From Gemmatimonadales bacterium (GTDB taxonomy: Bacteria > Gemmatimonadota > Gemmatimonadetes > Gemmatimonadales > JACORV01): 48,136 nucleotides of DNA. The notes under the pieces were generated by a model. The model was not told the DNA's origin. It saw only the letters and a list, made by a program, of their open reading frames with translations, and did not search any database. Location: positions 1 to 48,136 of the forward strand of contig JAUYOW010000010.1 of the NCBI GenBank assembly GCA_030697825.1. Reading direction: 5' to 3'. A program made the translations under genes and the position numbers. This document shows positions 25,087-33,202 of this stretch, one piece after another (within the stretch, counting starts at the first letter, position 1; each line of letters begins with the position of its first letter).

Positions 25087-26117
25087 GTCGGTTGCGCCAA
25101 GTCCTGATCCCGGCAGCCGTGGCCCTGGGCGCCCAGGGGTTGGCGCCGGGAGTCGCGACACCGCAGACCGCGCCGCTGCGCATCCGACTCGGGACCCTGG
25201 CGCCGCAGGGGACCTCGTATCACCGCATCCTCCAGGAGATGGGCGAACGCTGGCGCGTTGCCACCAACGGTCAGGTCCAGTTGACCGTCTATGCCGGAAC
25301 CATGGGGAGCGAGCTCGAGCTGGTTCGGCGGATGCGGCTCGGGCAGCTGCAGGCCGCGACCTTGACGGTGGTGGGCCTCAGGGAGATCGACCGCGCGGTG
25401 GGCGCGCTGCAACAGATGCCCATGATGTTTCGCACGCTTGACGAGGTCGAGTACGTGCGGTCGCGGCTCGAGCCCGTCCTGGCCAGGCGTCTGGCGGAGC
25501 GGGGCTTCGTGGTGCTCTTCTGGGCCGACGCGGGCTGGGTGCGCTACTTCACCCGCCGCCCCGCGGTGCACCCCGACGACTTCAAGAGACTCAAGATCTT
25601 CGTCACCGCCGGCGACAACGAACAATTCGACCTCATGAGGTCGTCCGGGTTCTCGCCCGTGTCTCTGGATTGGTCCGACGCGCTCACCGCGCTGCGGACG
25701 GGGATGATCGACGCGGTCCCCACCATCCCGTACTTCGCGCAGTCGATGCAGTTCCATACCGTGGCCAGCAACATGCTGGAGGTGAACTGGCTGCCGCTGG
25801 TGGGCGGCACGATCATCAGCAAGAGAACCTGGGATGGCCTCTCCGCGGAGAGCCAAGCGGCGATGCGGGCGGCGGCGACCGATGCCGGCCGGCAGTTCCA
25901 GGAGCGCGGCCGGGCCGAGAGCGACTCATCGGTGGCCGCCATGAGACGGCGCGGCCTCAACGTCGTCCCCATCCCGCCCACCATCGACGCGGAATGGCGA
26001 ACGATGAGCGTGAGCCTCTATCCGCAGATCCGCGGCACCATGGTACCCGCCGAAATGTTCGACGAGGTGGTGCGCGTATTGGCCGAGTACCGGGCGGCCC
26101 ATCCGGGCGGCCGTTAG
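25083..26117 (+). CDS. TRAP transporter substrate-binding protein (DctP family)
   Basis: A 344-residue periplasmic binding protein. Signal peptide at 1-28, then PLRIRLGTLAPQGTSYHRILQEMGERW, MGSELELVRRMRLGQLQAATLT, a hinge Arg region (YFTRRPAVHPDDFKRLKIFV) and PYFAQSMQFHTVASN, all DctP features. The presence of TatT points to a lipophilic or aromatic acid ligand rather than a C4-dicarboxylate; this is inference. Translationally coupled to TatT; the permease follows after 12 nt. Confidence 0.93.
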   Translation: MSRLRQVLIPAAVALGAQGLAPGVATPQTAPLRIRLGTLAPQGTSYHRILQEMGERWRVATNGQVQLTVYAGTMGSELELVRRMRLGQLQAATLTVVGLREIDRAVGALQQMPMMFRTLDEVEYVRSRLEPVLARRLAERGFVVLFWADAGWVRYFTRRPAVHPDDFKRLKIFVTAGDNEQFDLMRSSGFSPVSLDWSDALTALRTGMIDAVPTIPYFAQSMQFHTVASNMLEVNWLPLVGGTIISKRTWDGLSAESQAAMRAAATDAGRQFQERGRAESDSSVAAMRRRGLNVVPIPPTIDAEWRTMSVSLYPQIRGTMVPAEMFDEVVRVLAEYRAAHPGGR

Positions 26118-26129
26118 GCGATCGCCGGC

Positions 26130-27974
26130 GTGACCGCTCTTCCCTCTCCGGAGGCTGACAGCCCCCCTCTGGGCGGATGGCGCCGCCTGCCCGCCCGGGC
26201 CGAAGACCTGGCCCTCACCCTCGTGCTCGCCGGGATGATGGTCTTACCGCTGCTCGTGGTCCCGCTCCGAGGGCTCCAGGTGCAGATCAAAGATCAGGCG
26301 TCCATCGTGCAGCACCTCACGCTGCTTGCGGGAATGATCGGCGCGGCCATCGCGGCCCGCGAGGGGCGACTGCTGTCCCTCACCTCCGTGGATCTGTTGG
26401 TTCGGGGAAAGTGGCGCTCGGTGGCGCGGAGCTTCGCCGCCGCCGTCGCCGCCACGGTGACCGCGCTGCTGGGTGTGGCCAGCGTGCGGTTCGTCCAGAG
26501 CGAGCGGGCGGCCGGCGGCACGCTGGCCTACGACATCCCGCTCTGGATCGTGCAGCTGGTGCTGCCGATCGGCTTCGCGCTGATCACGCTGCGCATCCTC
26601 TGGAGAGCGTCGGAGACGTGGGGATGGCGCGGAGCGACCGTCGCGCTGGCGGGACTCCTGGCACTGTGCGCGGTGAGCCCGCCGGTGCCGCCTGAGCAAC
26701 TCGCCGTCCCGGCCTTCGCGCTGCTGCTCCTCGCCACCGTGCTTGGCGCGCCGATCTTCACGGCCCTGGGCGGCGCCGGACTCATCCTGTTCTGGCGCGA
26801 CGGTTCGCCGATCGCATCGCTCACCGTGGACCATTACGGCCTGGTGACCAATCCCACGCTCGCGACGGTCCCGCTGTTCACGCTGGCCGGCTACCTCCTC
26901 GCCGAAGGCGGCGCGTCGCGGCGCCTCATCCGGTTGTTCCGCGCCCTGGTCGGCCAGCTGCGCGGCGGCCCGGCGATCCTGGTGGTCCTGGTCTGCGCCT
27001 TCTTCACCTCGTTCACCGGCGCCTCGGGGGTCACGATTCTGGCGCTGGGCGCGCTGCTCATGCCCGTGCTCCTGGCCGCGGGCTACGCCGAGAGGACTGC
27101 GCTCGGGCTGCTCACCGGAACCGGCTCGATCGGCCTGCTCATCCCACCCTGCCTTCCCCTCATCTTCTACGGCGTCATCGCGGGCGTGGACATCAAGGAC
27201 ATGTTCCTCGGGGGGATCATCCCCGGAATCCTGTTGATCGTATTGACGGCCCTCTGGGGAATCAGCCAGGCGCCACCCACCGCGGCCCTGCGTCAGCCGG
27301 TCGACTGGCGGGAGACGCGACTCGCCGTCTGGGACGCCAAGTGGGAACTGCTCATTCCGGTGGTCGCCCTCGGGGCGCTCTTCAGCGGACTCGCGACCCC
27401 GGTGGAGGCCGCCGCACTCACGGCCTTTTACGCCTTCGTGGTTGAGACCTTCGTGTACCAGGACCTCAGGCTGTTCCGCGATTCCCCTCGAGTCATGGCG
27501 GAGTCCGGGGTCCTGGTCGGCAGCGTGCTCCTGATCCTGGGGGTGGCGCTTGGCTTCACCAACTACCTCGCCTTCGCCGAAATCCCGGCGCGCGCGGTGG
27601 AGTGGGTGACGGCGACCGTCCACTCGAAGTGGGCCTTTCTCCTCCTCCTCAACCTGTTCCTGATCGTGGTTGGGGCGCTCATGGACATCTATTCGGCGAT
27701 CGTGATCGTGGTGCCGCTGCTGGTCCCCCTCGGCCTGGCGTTCGGCATCGAACCGGTCCACCTGGGGATCGTGTTCCTGGCCAACATGGAGCTTGGATTC
27801 CTGACGCCCCCGGTCGGTGTGAACCTGTTCCTCGCCTCGATGCGATTCAACCAGCCCGTCTCCGCCGTGATCCGCTCCGTCGTTCCCATGCTCATCGTGT
27901 TGCTGATCGGCGTGCTCCTGATCACCTACATCCCGGCGCTGACCACGACGCTGCCTCGCTGGTTCGGCGGGTAG
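26130..27974 (+). CDS. TRAP transporter fused permease (DctQ-DctM)
   Basis: A 614-residue polytopic protein. The first about 170 residues are a DctQ-type four-helix subunit. The remainder is a DctM large subunit with PLFTLAGYLLAEGGASRRLIRLF, FTGASGVTILALGALLMPVL, GLLTGTGSIGLLIPPCLPLIFYGV and FLTPPVGVNLFLAS. It carries sodium-driven uptake of the ligand delivered by the DctP protein. GTG start at 26130. Fusion of Q and M is known in the family. Confidence 0.93.
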   Translation: MTALPSPEADSPPLGGWRRLPARAEDLALTLVLAGMMVLPLLVVPLRGLQVQIKDQASIVQHLTLLAGMIGAAIAAREGRLLSLTSVDLLVRGKWRSVARSFAAAVAATVTALLGVASVRFVQSERAAGGTLAYDIPLWIVQLVLPIGFALITLRILWRASETWGWRGATVALAGLLALCAVSPPVPPEQLAVPAFALLLLATVLGAPIFTALGGAGLILFWRDGSPIASLTVDHYGLVTNPTLATVPLFTLAGYLLAEGGASRRLIRLFRALVGQLRGGPAILVVLVCAFFTSFTGASGVTILALGALLMPVLLAAGYAERTALGLLTGTGSIGLLIPPCLPLIFYGVIAGVDIKDMFLGGIIPGILLIVLTALWGISQAPPTAALRQPVDWRETRLAVWDAKWELLIPVVALGALFSGLATPVEAAALTAFYAFVVETFVYQDLRLFRDSPRVMAESGVLVGSVLLILGVALGFTNYLAFAEIPARAVEWVTATVHSKWAFLLLLNLFLIVVGALMDIYSAIVIVVPLLVPLGLAFGIEPVHLGIVFLANMELGFLTPPVGVNLFLASMRFNQPVSAVIRSVVPMLIVLLIGVLLITYIPALTTTLPRWFGG

Positions 27975-28026
27975 GAGAGGCGGAACGGCACGATCGAGCC
28001 GCTGCTGCTGGCGCTTCGGTGCACCA

Positions 28027-28074
28027 CAAGTCGCCCGAGGCGATGGACGCGGCGGCGGCGGCTCAGGAGACCTG
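28027..28074 (+). repeat. 48-bp direct repeat, right copy (intergenic, after the TRAP operon)
   Basis: The near-identical partner of 23810-23857, lying between the TRAP permease stop (27974) and the murI stop (28080). It is not part of a gene here. Only this piece of the hydrolase gene is present. Confidence 0.9.
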
Positions 28075-28079
28075 CCCGC

Positions 28080-28889
28080 CTACCGTCCTTCTCCCAATAC
28101 GATGGTCTCGACGTCGCGCACCCGCTCGCCCAGGAACGCCGCGCCGACGCTTTCGAACTGCTCCGGCGCATCGCTCACCACGAAATGGACGTGCCCCTCG
28201 GCGTCATTGGGGGCGTGGAGCGCCGAACTCCCGAGCTCGCGGGATACGGCCGCGGCGGTCTCCTCCGCGCTGTCGATGAGGCGCACGTCCGGCCCCATTA
28301 CTTCAGAGAGCAGCGGCTTCAGGAGCGGGTAGTGGGTGCAGCCCAGGATGAGGGTGTCGATGCCGTCGTTCCTGAGCGCATCGAGATACTGGTGCGCGAC
28401 GAGCTTCGTCGCCGCATGGTCGAGCCACCCCTCCTCGACGAACGGCACGAACAGTGGGCAGGCGCGCTGGGTGACGTGCGCAGCCGGATCGACCGTCTTG
28501 ATCGCGCGTTCGTAGGCGCCGCTCCTCATCGTGCCGGCAGTCCCGATCACGCCGATGCGCCCGGTACGCGAGGCGCGCACGGCGGCACGCGCTCCCGGCC
28601 CGATAACCCCCTCGACCGGCACCGGCGAGACCCGGATCAACTCCTCCAACGCATGAGCGCTCACCGTGTTGCACGCCACGACAACGAGCTTCACCTCGCG
28701 GCTCACCATGAAGTCGAGGATCTCACGGCTGTAGCGCCGCACCGTGTCGGGCGACTTGTTCCCGTAGGGGACGCGGGCCGTGTCGCCGAAGTAGATGAGC
28801 GGCTCGTGCGGCAGCTGGCGCATCAACTCGTGGACGACGGTGAGTCCGCCGACGCCCGAGTCGAAGACGCCGATGGGATGCCGGTTCAC
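28080..28889 (-). CDS. murI: glutamate racemase
   Basis: A 269-residue cytoplasmic enzyme giving D-glutamate for peptidoglycan. Both catalytic Cys motifs are present: VVACNTVSAHALEEL and LILGCTHYPLLKPLL. The N terminus is IGVFDSGVGGLTV with YFGDTARVPYGNKSP. GTG start overlapping the upstream stop (GTGA). Confidence 0.96.
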   Translation of the reverse strand: MNRHPIGVFDSGVGGLTVVHELMRQLPHEPLIYFGDTARVPYGNKSPDTVRRYSREILDFMVSREVKLVVVACNTVSAHALEELIRVSPVPVEGVIGPGARAAVRASRTGRIGVIGTAGTMRSGAYERAIKTVDPAAHVTQRACPLFVPFVEEGWLDHAATKLVAHQYLDALRNDGIDTLILGCTHYPLLKPLLSEVMGPDVRLIDSAEETAAAVSRELGSSALHAPNDAEGHVHFVVSDAPEQFESVGAAFLGERVRDVETIVLGEGR

Positions 28890-29425
28890 CGCGCGGGCGG
28901 ACGGACGCGCAGCGGGACGGTGACCCCGAAACCGGTGACGCCGCCCGGCAGACGTTCGATCTTGAGCGCCACCGGGAAGTCGTAGAGGTGCGCCGAGACG
29001 TAGGCCTCCGCGCCGGAGAAGAGGTGGTTGAAGACCAGGAGCGTGATCCAGTCCTCGCGCTCCTGCCGGTGCTCCTCGACGAACTTGTCACGCGTTCGGG
29101 CGAAATCCAGCTGCCACTGCGACTTCCAGACCATCGCGGCGGCAAGCCCCTCGAACGCGACGAACAGCCCGCCGGTCACGTTTCGGTTGAGCCGCGCCTG
29201 CCCCCACCCCGGAAGGACCAGCGAACGGAGGAATGCACCGGTGGGCGAAACGGGCGGGCGCGGGCGGATAGAGTCACCCCGCGTGGGCGGCGGCGGCGCG
29301 GAGTCCGGCTCGGCGGCGCGGACGGCAGTGGGGTCCGCGCGCGGCCGGGCGGGCGGGTTCTGCGCCAGCCCGACGGGCGCGGCCCCGAGCAGGAGCGCGA
29401 AGCAGGATAGGAGCGCGAGCCTCAT
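28886..29425 (-). CDS. DUF5683-like exported protein
   Basis: A 179-residue protein. Signal peptide at 1-21 (GLAQ), then a Pro/Arg-rich stretch, LRSLVLPGWGQARLNRNVTGGLFVAFEGLAAAMVWKS, a membrane-inserting segment, and a C-terminal strand region. The PGWGQxRxxR motif is typical of DUF5683/small outer-membrane-associated proteins in diderms. Overlaps both neighbours by 4 nt. Function unknown. Confidence 0.75.
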   Translation of the reverse strand: MRLALLSCFALLLGAAPVGLAQNPPARPRADPTAVRAAEPDSAPPPPTRGDSIRPRPPVSPTGAFLRSLVLPGWGQARLNRNVTGGLFVAFEGLAAAMVWKSQWQLDFARTRDKFVEEHRQEREDWITLLVFNHLFSGAEAYVSAHLYDFPVALKIERLPGGVTGFGVTVPLRVRPPAR

Positions 29426-30330
29426 CGGCCGATGAGCACCCGGAGACGCTTCGGCTCGATCGTTACGGTGACCTCCGTTAGGCCCGGTTCTCGCAGCTCG
29501 CCGTCGAGGTGGAGGACCAGCGGCGCGCCCTTCGAGCGGATGGTAACCGACCCGGTCCGGAACATCGCGACCTCGTTGAGAGAGTCGTGCGTGCCCTTCA
29601 TCACCTTGGGCACCGACTTGAGGAAGGTCGCCGTGCTCACCTTGCGAATCAAGCAGACGTCGAGCAATCCGTCCCTGGGATCGGCTTGCGGGGTGATGTA
29701 GAACCCGCCGCCCGACGACACGCCGATCGCGGCCGCGAGCATCATCATCTCGCCGGTCTCGCGGTGCTCGGCGGCGTCGATCTCCAGGACCGGAGGCTTG
29801 AAGAAGACGAAGGTCTTGTAGATCGCGGCGAGATACACCGCGAAACCCTTCAGCCGCCTGATCTTGTTGGCCTGCTTCAGCGCCTCGGCGTCGAAGCCCA
29901 CGCCCAGCATGTTGACGAAGTACTCACCTAACGCCTTGCCCACGTCGAAGATGGCGGTCTCGGCGCGCACGATCCGGGCCGCGGCGGCCTCCGGCGGGAA
30001 GCGGAACACGCCGAGGAGCTTCGCGAAGTCGTTCCCGGTGCCTAACGGGATGACGCCGAGGGCCGGGCGGGTGGCGCCGTCATCGGCGAGCGGAGCCTGG
30101 AGCATCCCGTTCGCGACTTCGTGGGTCGAGCCGTCGCCGCCCGCGACGATGATCCGCTCGACCCCGCTCACCGCGGCGTCGCGAGCCAGACCCAGGGCGT
30201 GGCCCGGCCCCGTCGTCTCGACGAAGTCGTAGGCGATGCCGGCGTCCTTGAGGCCGCGCTGGACCTGGGCCCGGTACTTCTTGCCCCTGCCCCGGCCGGA
30301 CCAGGGGTTCAAGATGACGAGGGTGGTCAC
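29422..30330 (-). CDS. diacylglycerol/lipid kinase of the DagK/YegS family
   Basis: A 302-residue protein with a two-domain NAD-kinase-like fold: NPWSGRGRGKK, VAGGDGSTHEVANGM (nucleotide loop GGDGS), GVIPLGTGNDFAKLLG, and a C-terminal LDVCLIRKVS sandwich. It phosphorylates diacylglycerol or a related lipid. GTG start at 30330. It begins the murI-containing set of three overlapping genes. Confidence 0.92.
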   Translation of the reverse strand: MTTLVILNPWSGRGRGKKYRAQVQRGLKDAGIAYDFVETTGPGHALGLARDAAVSGVERIIVAGGDGSTHEVANGMLQAPLADDGATRPALGVIPLGTGNDFAKLLGVFRFPPEAAAARIVRAETAIFDVGKALGEYFVNMLGVGFDAEALKQANKIRRLKGFAVYLAAIYKTFVFFKPPVLEIDAAEHRETGEMMMLAAAIGVSSGGGFYITPQADPRDGLLDVCLIRKVSTATFLKSVPKVMKGTHDSLNEVAMFRTGSVTIRSKGAPLVLHLDGELREPGLTEVTVTIEPKRLRVLIGR

Positions 30331-30350
30331 GGGTCAGTAGTCAACGTGCC

Positions 30351-30377
30351 AGGCTCGGCATGTGCAAGCCCGAGCCT
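30351..30377. repeat. 8-bp inverted repeat hairpin, weak terminator candidate
   Basis: AGGCTCGG (30351-30358) and CCGAGCCT (30370-30377) with an 11-nt loop, in the 140-nt gap between the porin stop and the kinase start. No T-tract follows on the minus strand, so termination is uncertain. Confidence 0.45.
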
Positions 30378-30470
30378 CAAAGACGTCTCCTTGCGTCCGG
30401 GAATCGTCAGGCCGCGCGCCGCCGTCCCATGCTCGCCAGAACTGTCACCTGGGGCTCAGTCGCGTAGTTC

Positions 30471-31814
30471 TCAGTAGGTGAGTTGCAGCGAACCGTAGAC
30501 GAACCGGATGTTCTCCGCTGCGCCCGTCTCCTCTATGAAGGGCCCGGGAACGAACCGGCTGTAGCCCACGAGTCCCGCGACATGCTGCCCCAGCCGCCAG
30601 GTGAGGGTGACATCCAGCTCGCTGCCCACGGTCGCCGCCCGGGTGACGCCGGCCGCGCGCTCCACCCCGCCCCCGGCGTGGTAGAGCCCGTCGTTGGTGC
30701 TCGCGCGCCGGAAGTGGTGCGCGGTAACGTCGGCCTGAAGGCTCTCGACCGGCTTGATCCCGACGCCGGCATTCAGTGCCACCACGTTCTGTCGGCCCAC
30801 CACGTCTATGTAACCCAGGAAGGCGTGCCCCAGGGGGAACAGCTGGTTGAAGGTCTCTACATCGCCGCCCGCCGACCCGTCGCCGCTCGCGTAGTCGAGG
30901 CCGGCGTGAAATCTCGGGCGCCCCGGAACCGGTACGACCGTGTACGCCAACTCGCCGCCGAACATCGCCGCCGAGATAGTCCCTGCACCGAGACTTCCCC
31001 ACTGATACGCGGCCTCGACGTCGTACTCGGCGCGCCCGCCACCCGCCCTCCCTGCGAGGCGCGCGCCGAACGTATGGCGCCTCTCGGGGCCGGCCGTTTC
31101 ATTGAACGCGGCCGCTTCGCGACGCAACATAAGCCAGTAGCCCTGTAGCCCCGGCACCCGGCCGGGCTTCCTGGCGGCGTGGAGGCCAAAGAAATCCGTG
31201 CCGCGGTCCCAGCGGTTGAAGCCGGATTTCACTACCCGAACCGGACGTACGAAGAATCCGTCCAGCGTCCAGGCCCGGATGGTGGCCGTCCCACGGGCAC
31301 CGTCGAAGGTCCGGCGCGTGTTGGTCCAGTCGAGCGGGCTCACCAGCCGCTGCCTGCCGAAGAGCAGTTCCTGGCGGCCGGCGCGCGCGGTGATTCCGAC
31401 GTCGGCGGCGAGAGGGAGCGACACCTCGAGATACGCGTTCTGGACATCGATGTCGTCGGCGTCTACTGGGCGCCGGCCGCCGGGCAGGTTGCGGTCGGTG
31501 AGCACCGCGCTCTTGGCCTCCACGAACGCGCGCAGCCGTTTGCCGAGGTGCAGGTCCGCGTTGAGCAGGACCCGGTTCAGGACGAAATCGTCGTCGTGGT
31601 CGAGCGCAGCGTCGAAGCCGAAGTTCCGCCAGCTTTCGACCCGAGCGCGAAGCTGCGCGCCGAAGCCGACCCACACCTGGCCCTGCCGGCCGAGCGGAAT
31701 GCGCTTCAAGGGCTGCGCGGCCGCCTGAGCCGGACCGGTTTGCTGAGCCGTCGACGGTGCAGCCGCCACCAGCATCCCCGCCAACCCGGCCATGACTCGC
31801 GCGAGGCGCATCAT
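30471..31814 (-). CDS. alginate-export-family outer-membrane porin
   Basis: A 447-residue protein. Signal peptide at 1-24 (AAPSTAQ), then a long beta-barrel: FGAQLRARVESWRNFGFD, RAFVEAKSAVLTDR, RAGRQELLFGRQRLVSPLDWTNTRRTFDG and a C-terminal strand ending in aromatic Tyr (YGSLQLTY). The RQELxxGxxRLVxPxDWTNTRRxFDG motif is the signature of the alginate-export (PF13372-like) barrel group. It follows two NarK genes, so it probably lets nitrate/nitrite cross the outer membrane. Start ATG 31814 or 31811. Confidence 0.85.
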   Translation of the reverse strand: MMRLARVMAGLAGMLVAAAPSTAQQTGPAQAAAQPLKRIPLGRQGQVWVGFGAQLRARVESWRNFGFDAALDHDDDFVLNRVLLNADLHLGKRLRAFVEAKSAVLTDRNLPGGRRPVDADDIDVQNAYLEVSLPLAADVGITARAGRQELLFGRQRLVSPLDWTNTRRTFDGARGTATIRAWTLDGFFVRPVRVVKSGFNRWDRGTDFFGLHAARKPGRVPGLQGYWLMLRREAAAFNETAGPERRHTFGARLAGRAGGGRAEYDVEAAYQWGSLGAGTISAAMFGGELAYTVVPVPGRPRFHAGLDYASGDGSAGGDVETFNQLFPLGHAFLGYIDVVGRQNVVALNAGVGIKPVESLQADVTAHHFRRASTNDGLYHAGGGVERAAGVTRAATVGSELDVTLTWRLGQHVAGLVGYSRFVPGPFIEETGAAENIRFVYGSLQLTY

Positions 31815-31870
31815 CAAGGACTGCCTAGCGCGGCGGGCGCCCCTGGGCAGGCCAACCGGATGAGGGACCT

Positions 31871-33202
31871 TCAGCACGGACGCTCCGCGCCGCGCCGATA
31901 GTAGTACCACCAGTTGATCCAGAGATTCACCGCGTAGAACACCGCAGCGCCGTAGAAGAAGAACTTCGGGGAGCCCAGGCTGGTAATCGTCAGCCCCACG
32001 AGGCTCGCAAAAACGAAGGGCCCGTAGGCGGCCACCGCCGCCGTCCACCCGAGCACACCCCCTGCCTGGCGCGGCGAGTGGGCAAAGATGATCGGTATCT
32101 GTCGAAAGGTGGACGCGTTCCCCAGCCCCGCAAAGAAGAACAGCCCGAGCATCAGCGCGACGAACCGGGGGAACTCCTGCAACGACGACGGATCCAGGAA
32201 CGGCGCGATCGCCAGCGCGCAGGCCACCAGGCCGAACCCGCTGATCTGCGTCAGGATCCCGCCGCCAAACCGGTCGCTCAACGGTCCGCCGATCACCCGG
32301 ATGGCGGACCCGATCAGCGGACCGAGGTACGCGTACCTAAGCGGGTCGGGGGCGTTCGGGAAGTCGCCGTACAGCGACATGATGAGTAACGGGAAGACGG
32401 CCGAGAGCCCCGAGAACGAGCCGAAGGTCATGATGTAGAGGGACGTCATCAGCCAGGTGTGCTTGTCCCGGAAGATGTCCATCTGCTCCTTCACGGACGC
32501 CCTGATCGGCACGCTCCGGAGGAACACCCACGCCAGCAGCGCGACGAACAGGAGCACCGGTACATACCAGAAGGTCGCGTTCTGCACCCATATGGGCTTG
32601 CTCACTTCGCCGGCCGTGAAGGTCTGGGGGTCGCCGGCCAGCGCACCGAGGGCGGCGAAGCCGATGATCCAGGGCGTGACGAATTGCGTTAGGCTCACTC
32701 CGAAATTGCCGATGCCGGCCTGGATTCCGAGGGCTGTGCCCTGCAGCCGCTTGGGGAAGAACAGGCTGGTGCTGGGCATGAACGAGGAAAAGTCCCCCCC
32801 GCCGAACCCCGCGCTGAACGCGAGCAACAGGAACACCCAGAACGGCGTCTCGGGATTCATCACGGCCAAACCGATGCCGACGCAGGGGATGAGCTTGAGC
32901 AGAGTCGCGATCGTGACGACCCGCCTGGTTCCGAAGAGCGGCACCAGGAAGGTGTGAACGATGCGCAAAGTTCCGCCGGCCAGGCCCGGAATCGCCGCCA
33001 GCCAGAAGAGCTGCATGGTGTCGTACTTGAAGCCGATGCGCGGAAGACGCACCACGACGGCGCTCATCACGAACCAGGTGGCGAAGGAGAGCACCAGCGC
33101 GATCGTCGTGATGGTCAGCGTCTGCCACGCGATCGTTCTTCCCTTGCCAAGCCAGAACTCCGGGCTCTCGGGCTCCCACCGCTCCAGCCAGGTGGATTTC
33201 AC
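31871..33202 (-). CDS. narK: NarK-type nitrate/nitrite MFS transporter
   Basis: A 443-residue protein with 12 predicted helices. MFS nitrate/nitrite porter features: GGTLRIVHTFLVPLFGTRRVVTIATL, the helix-5 glycine motif (GIQAGIGNFGVSLTQFVTPWIIG), and PIIFAHSPRQAGGVLGWTAAVAAYGPF in the second half. It starts with GTG overlapping the end of the upstream NarK gene (GTGA), forming a two-transporter pair as in the NarK1-NarK2 systems of denitrifiers. Direction of transport is not readable. Confidence 0.9.
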   Translation of the reverse strand: MKSTWLERWEPESPEFWLGKGRTIAWQTLTITTIALVLSFATWFVMSAVVVRLPRIGFKYDTMQLFWLAAIPGLAGGTLRIVHTFLVPLFGTRRVVTIATLLKLIPCVGIGLAVMNPETPFWVFLLLAFSAGFGGGDFSSFMPSTSLFFPKRLQGTALGIQAGIGNFGVSLTQFVTPWIIGFAALGALAGDPQTFTAGEVSKPIWVQNATFWYVPVLLFVALLAWVFLRSVPIRASVKEQMDIFRDKHTWLMTSLYIMTFGSFSGLSAVFPLLIMSLYGDFPNAPDPLRYAYLGPLIGSAIRVIGGPLSDRFGGGILTQISGFGLVACALAIAPFLDPSSLQEFPRFVALMLGLFFFAGLGNASTFRQIPIIFAHSPRQAGGVLGWTAAVAAYGPFVFASLVGLTITSLGSPKFFFYGAAVFYAVNLWINWWYYYRRGAERPC

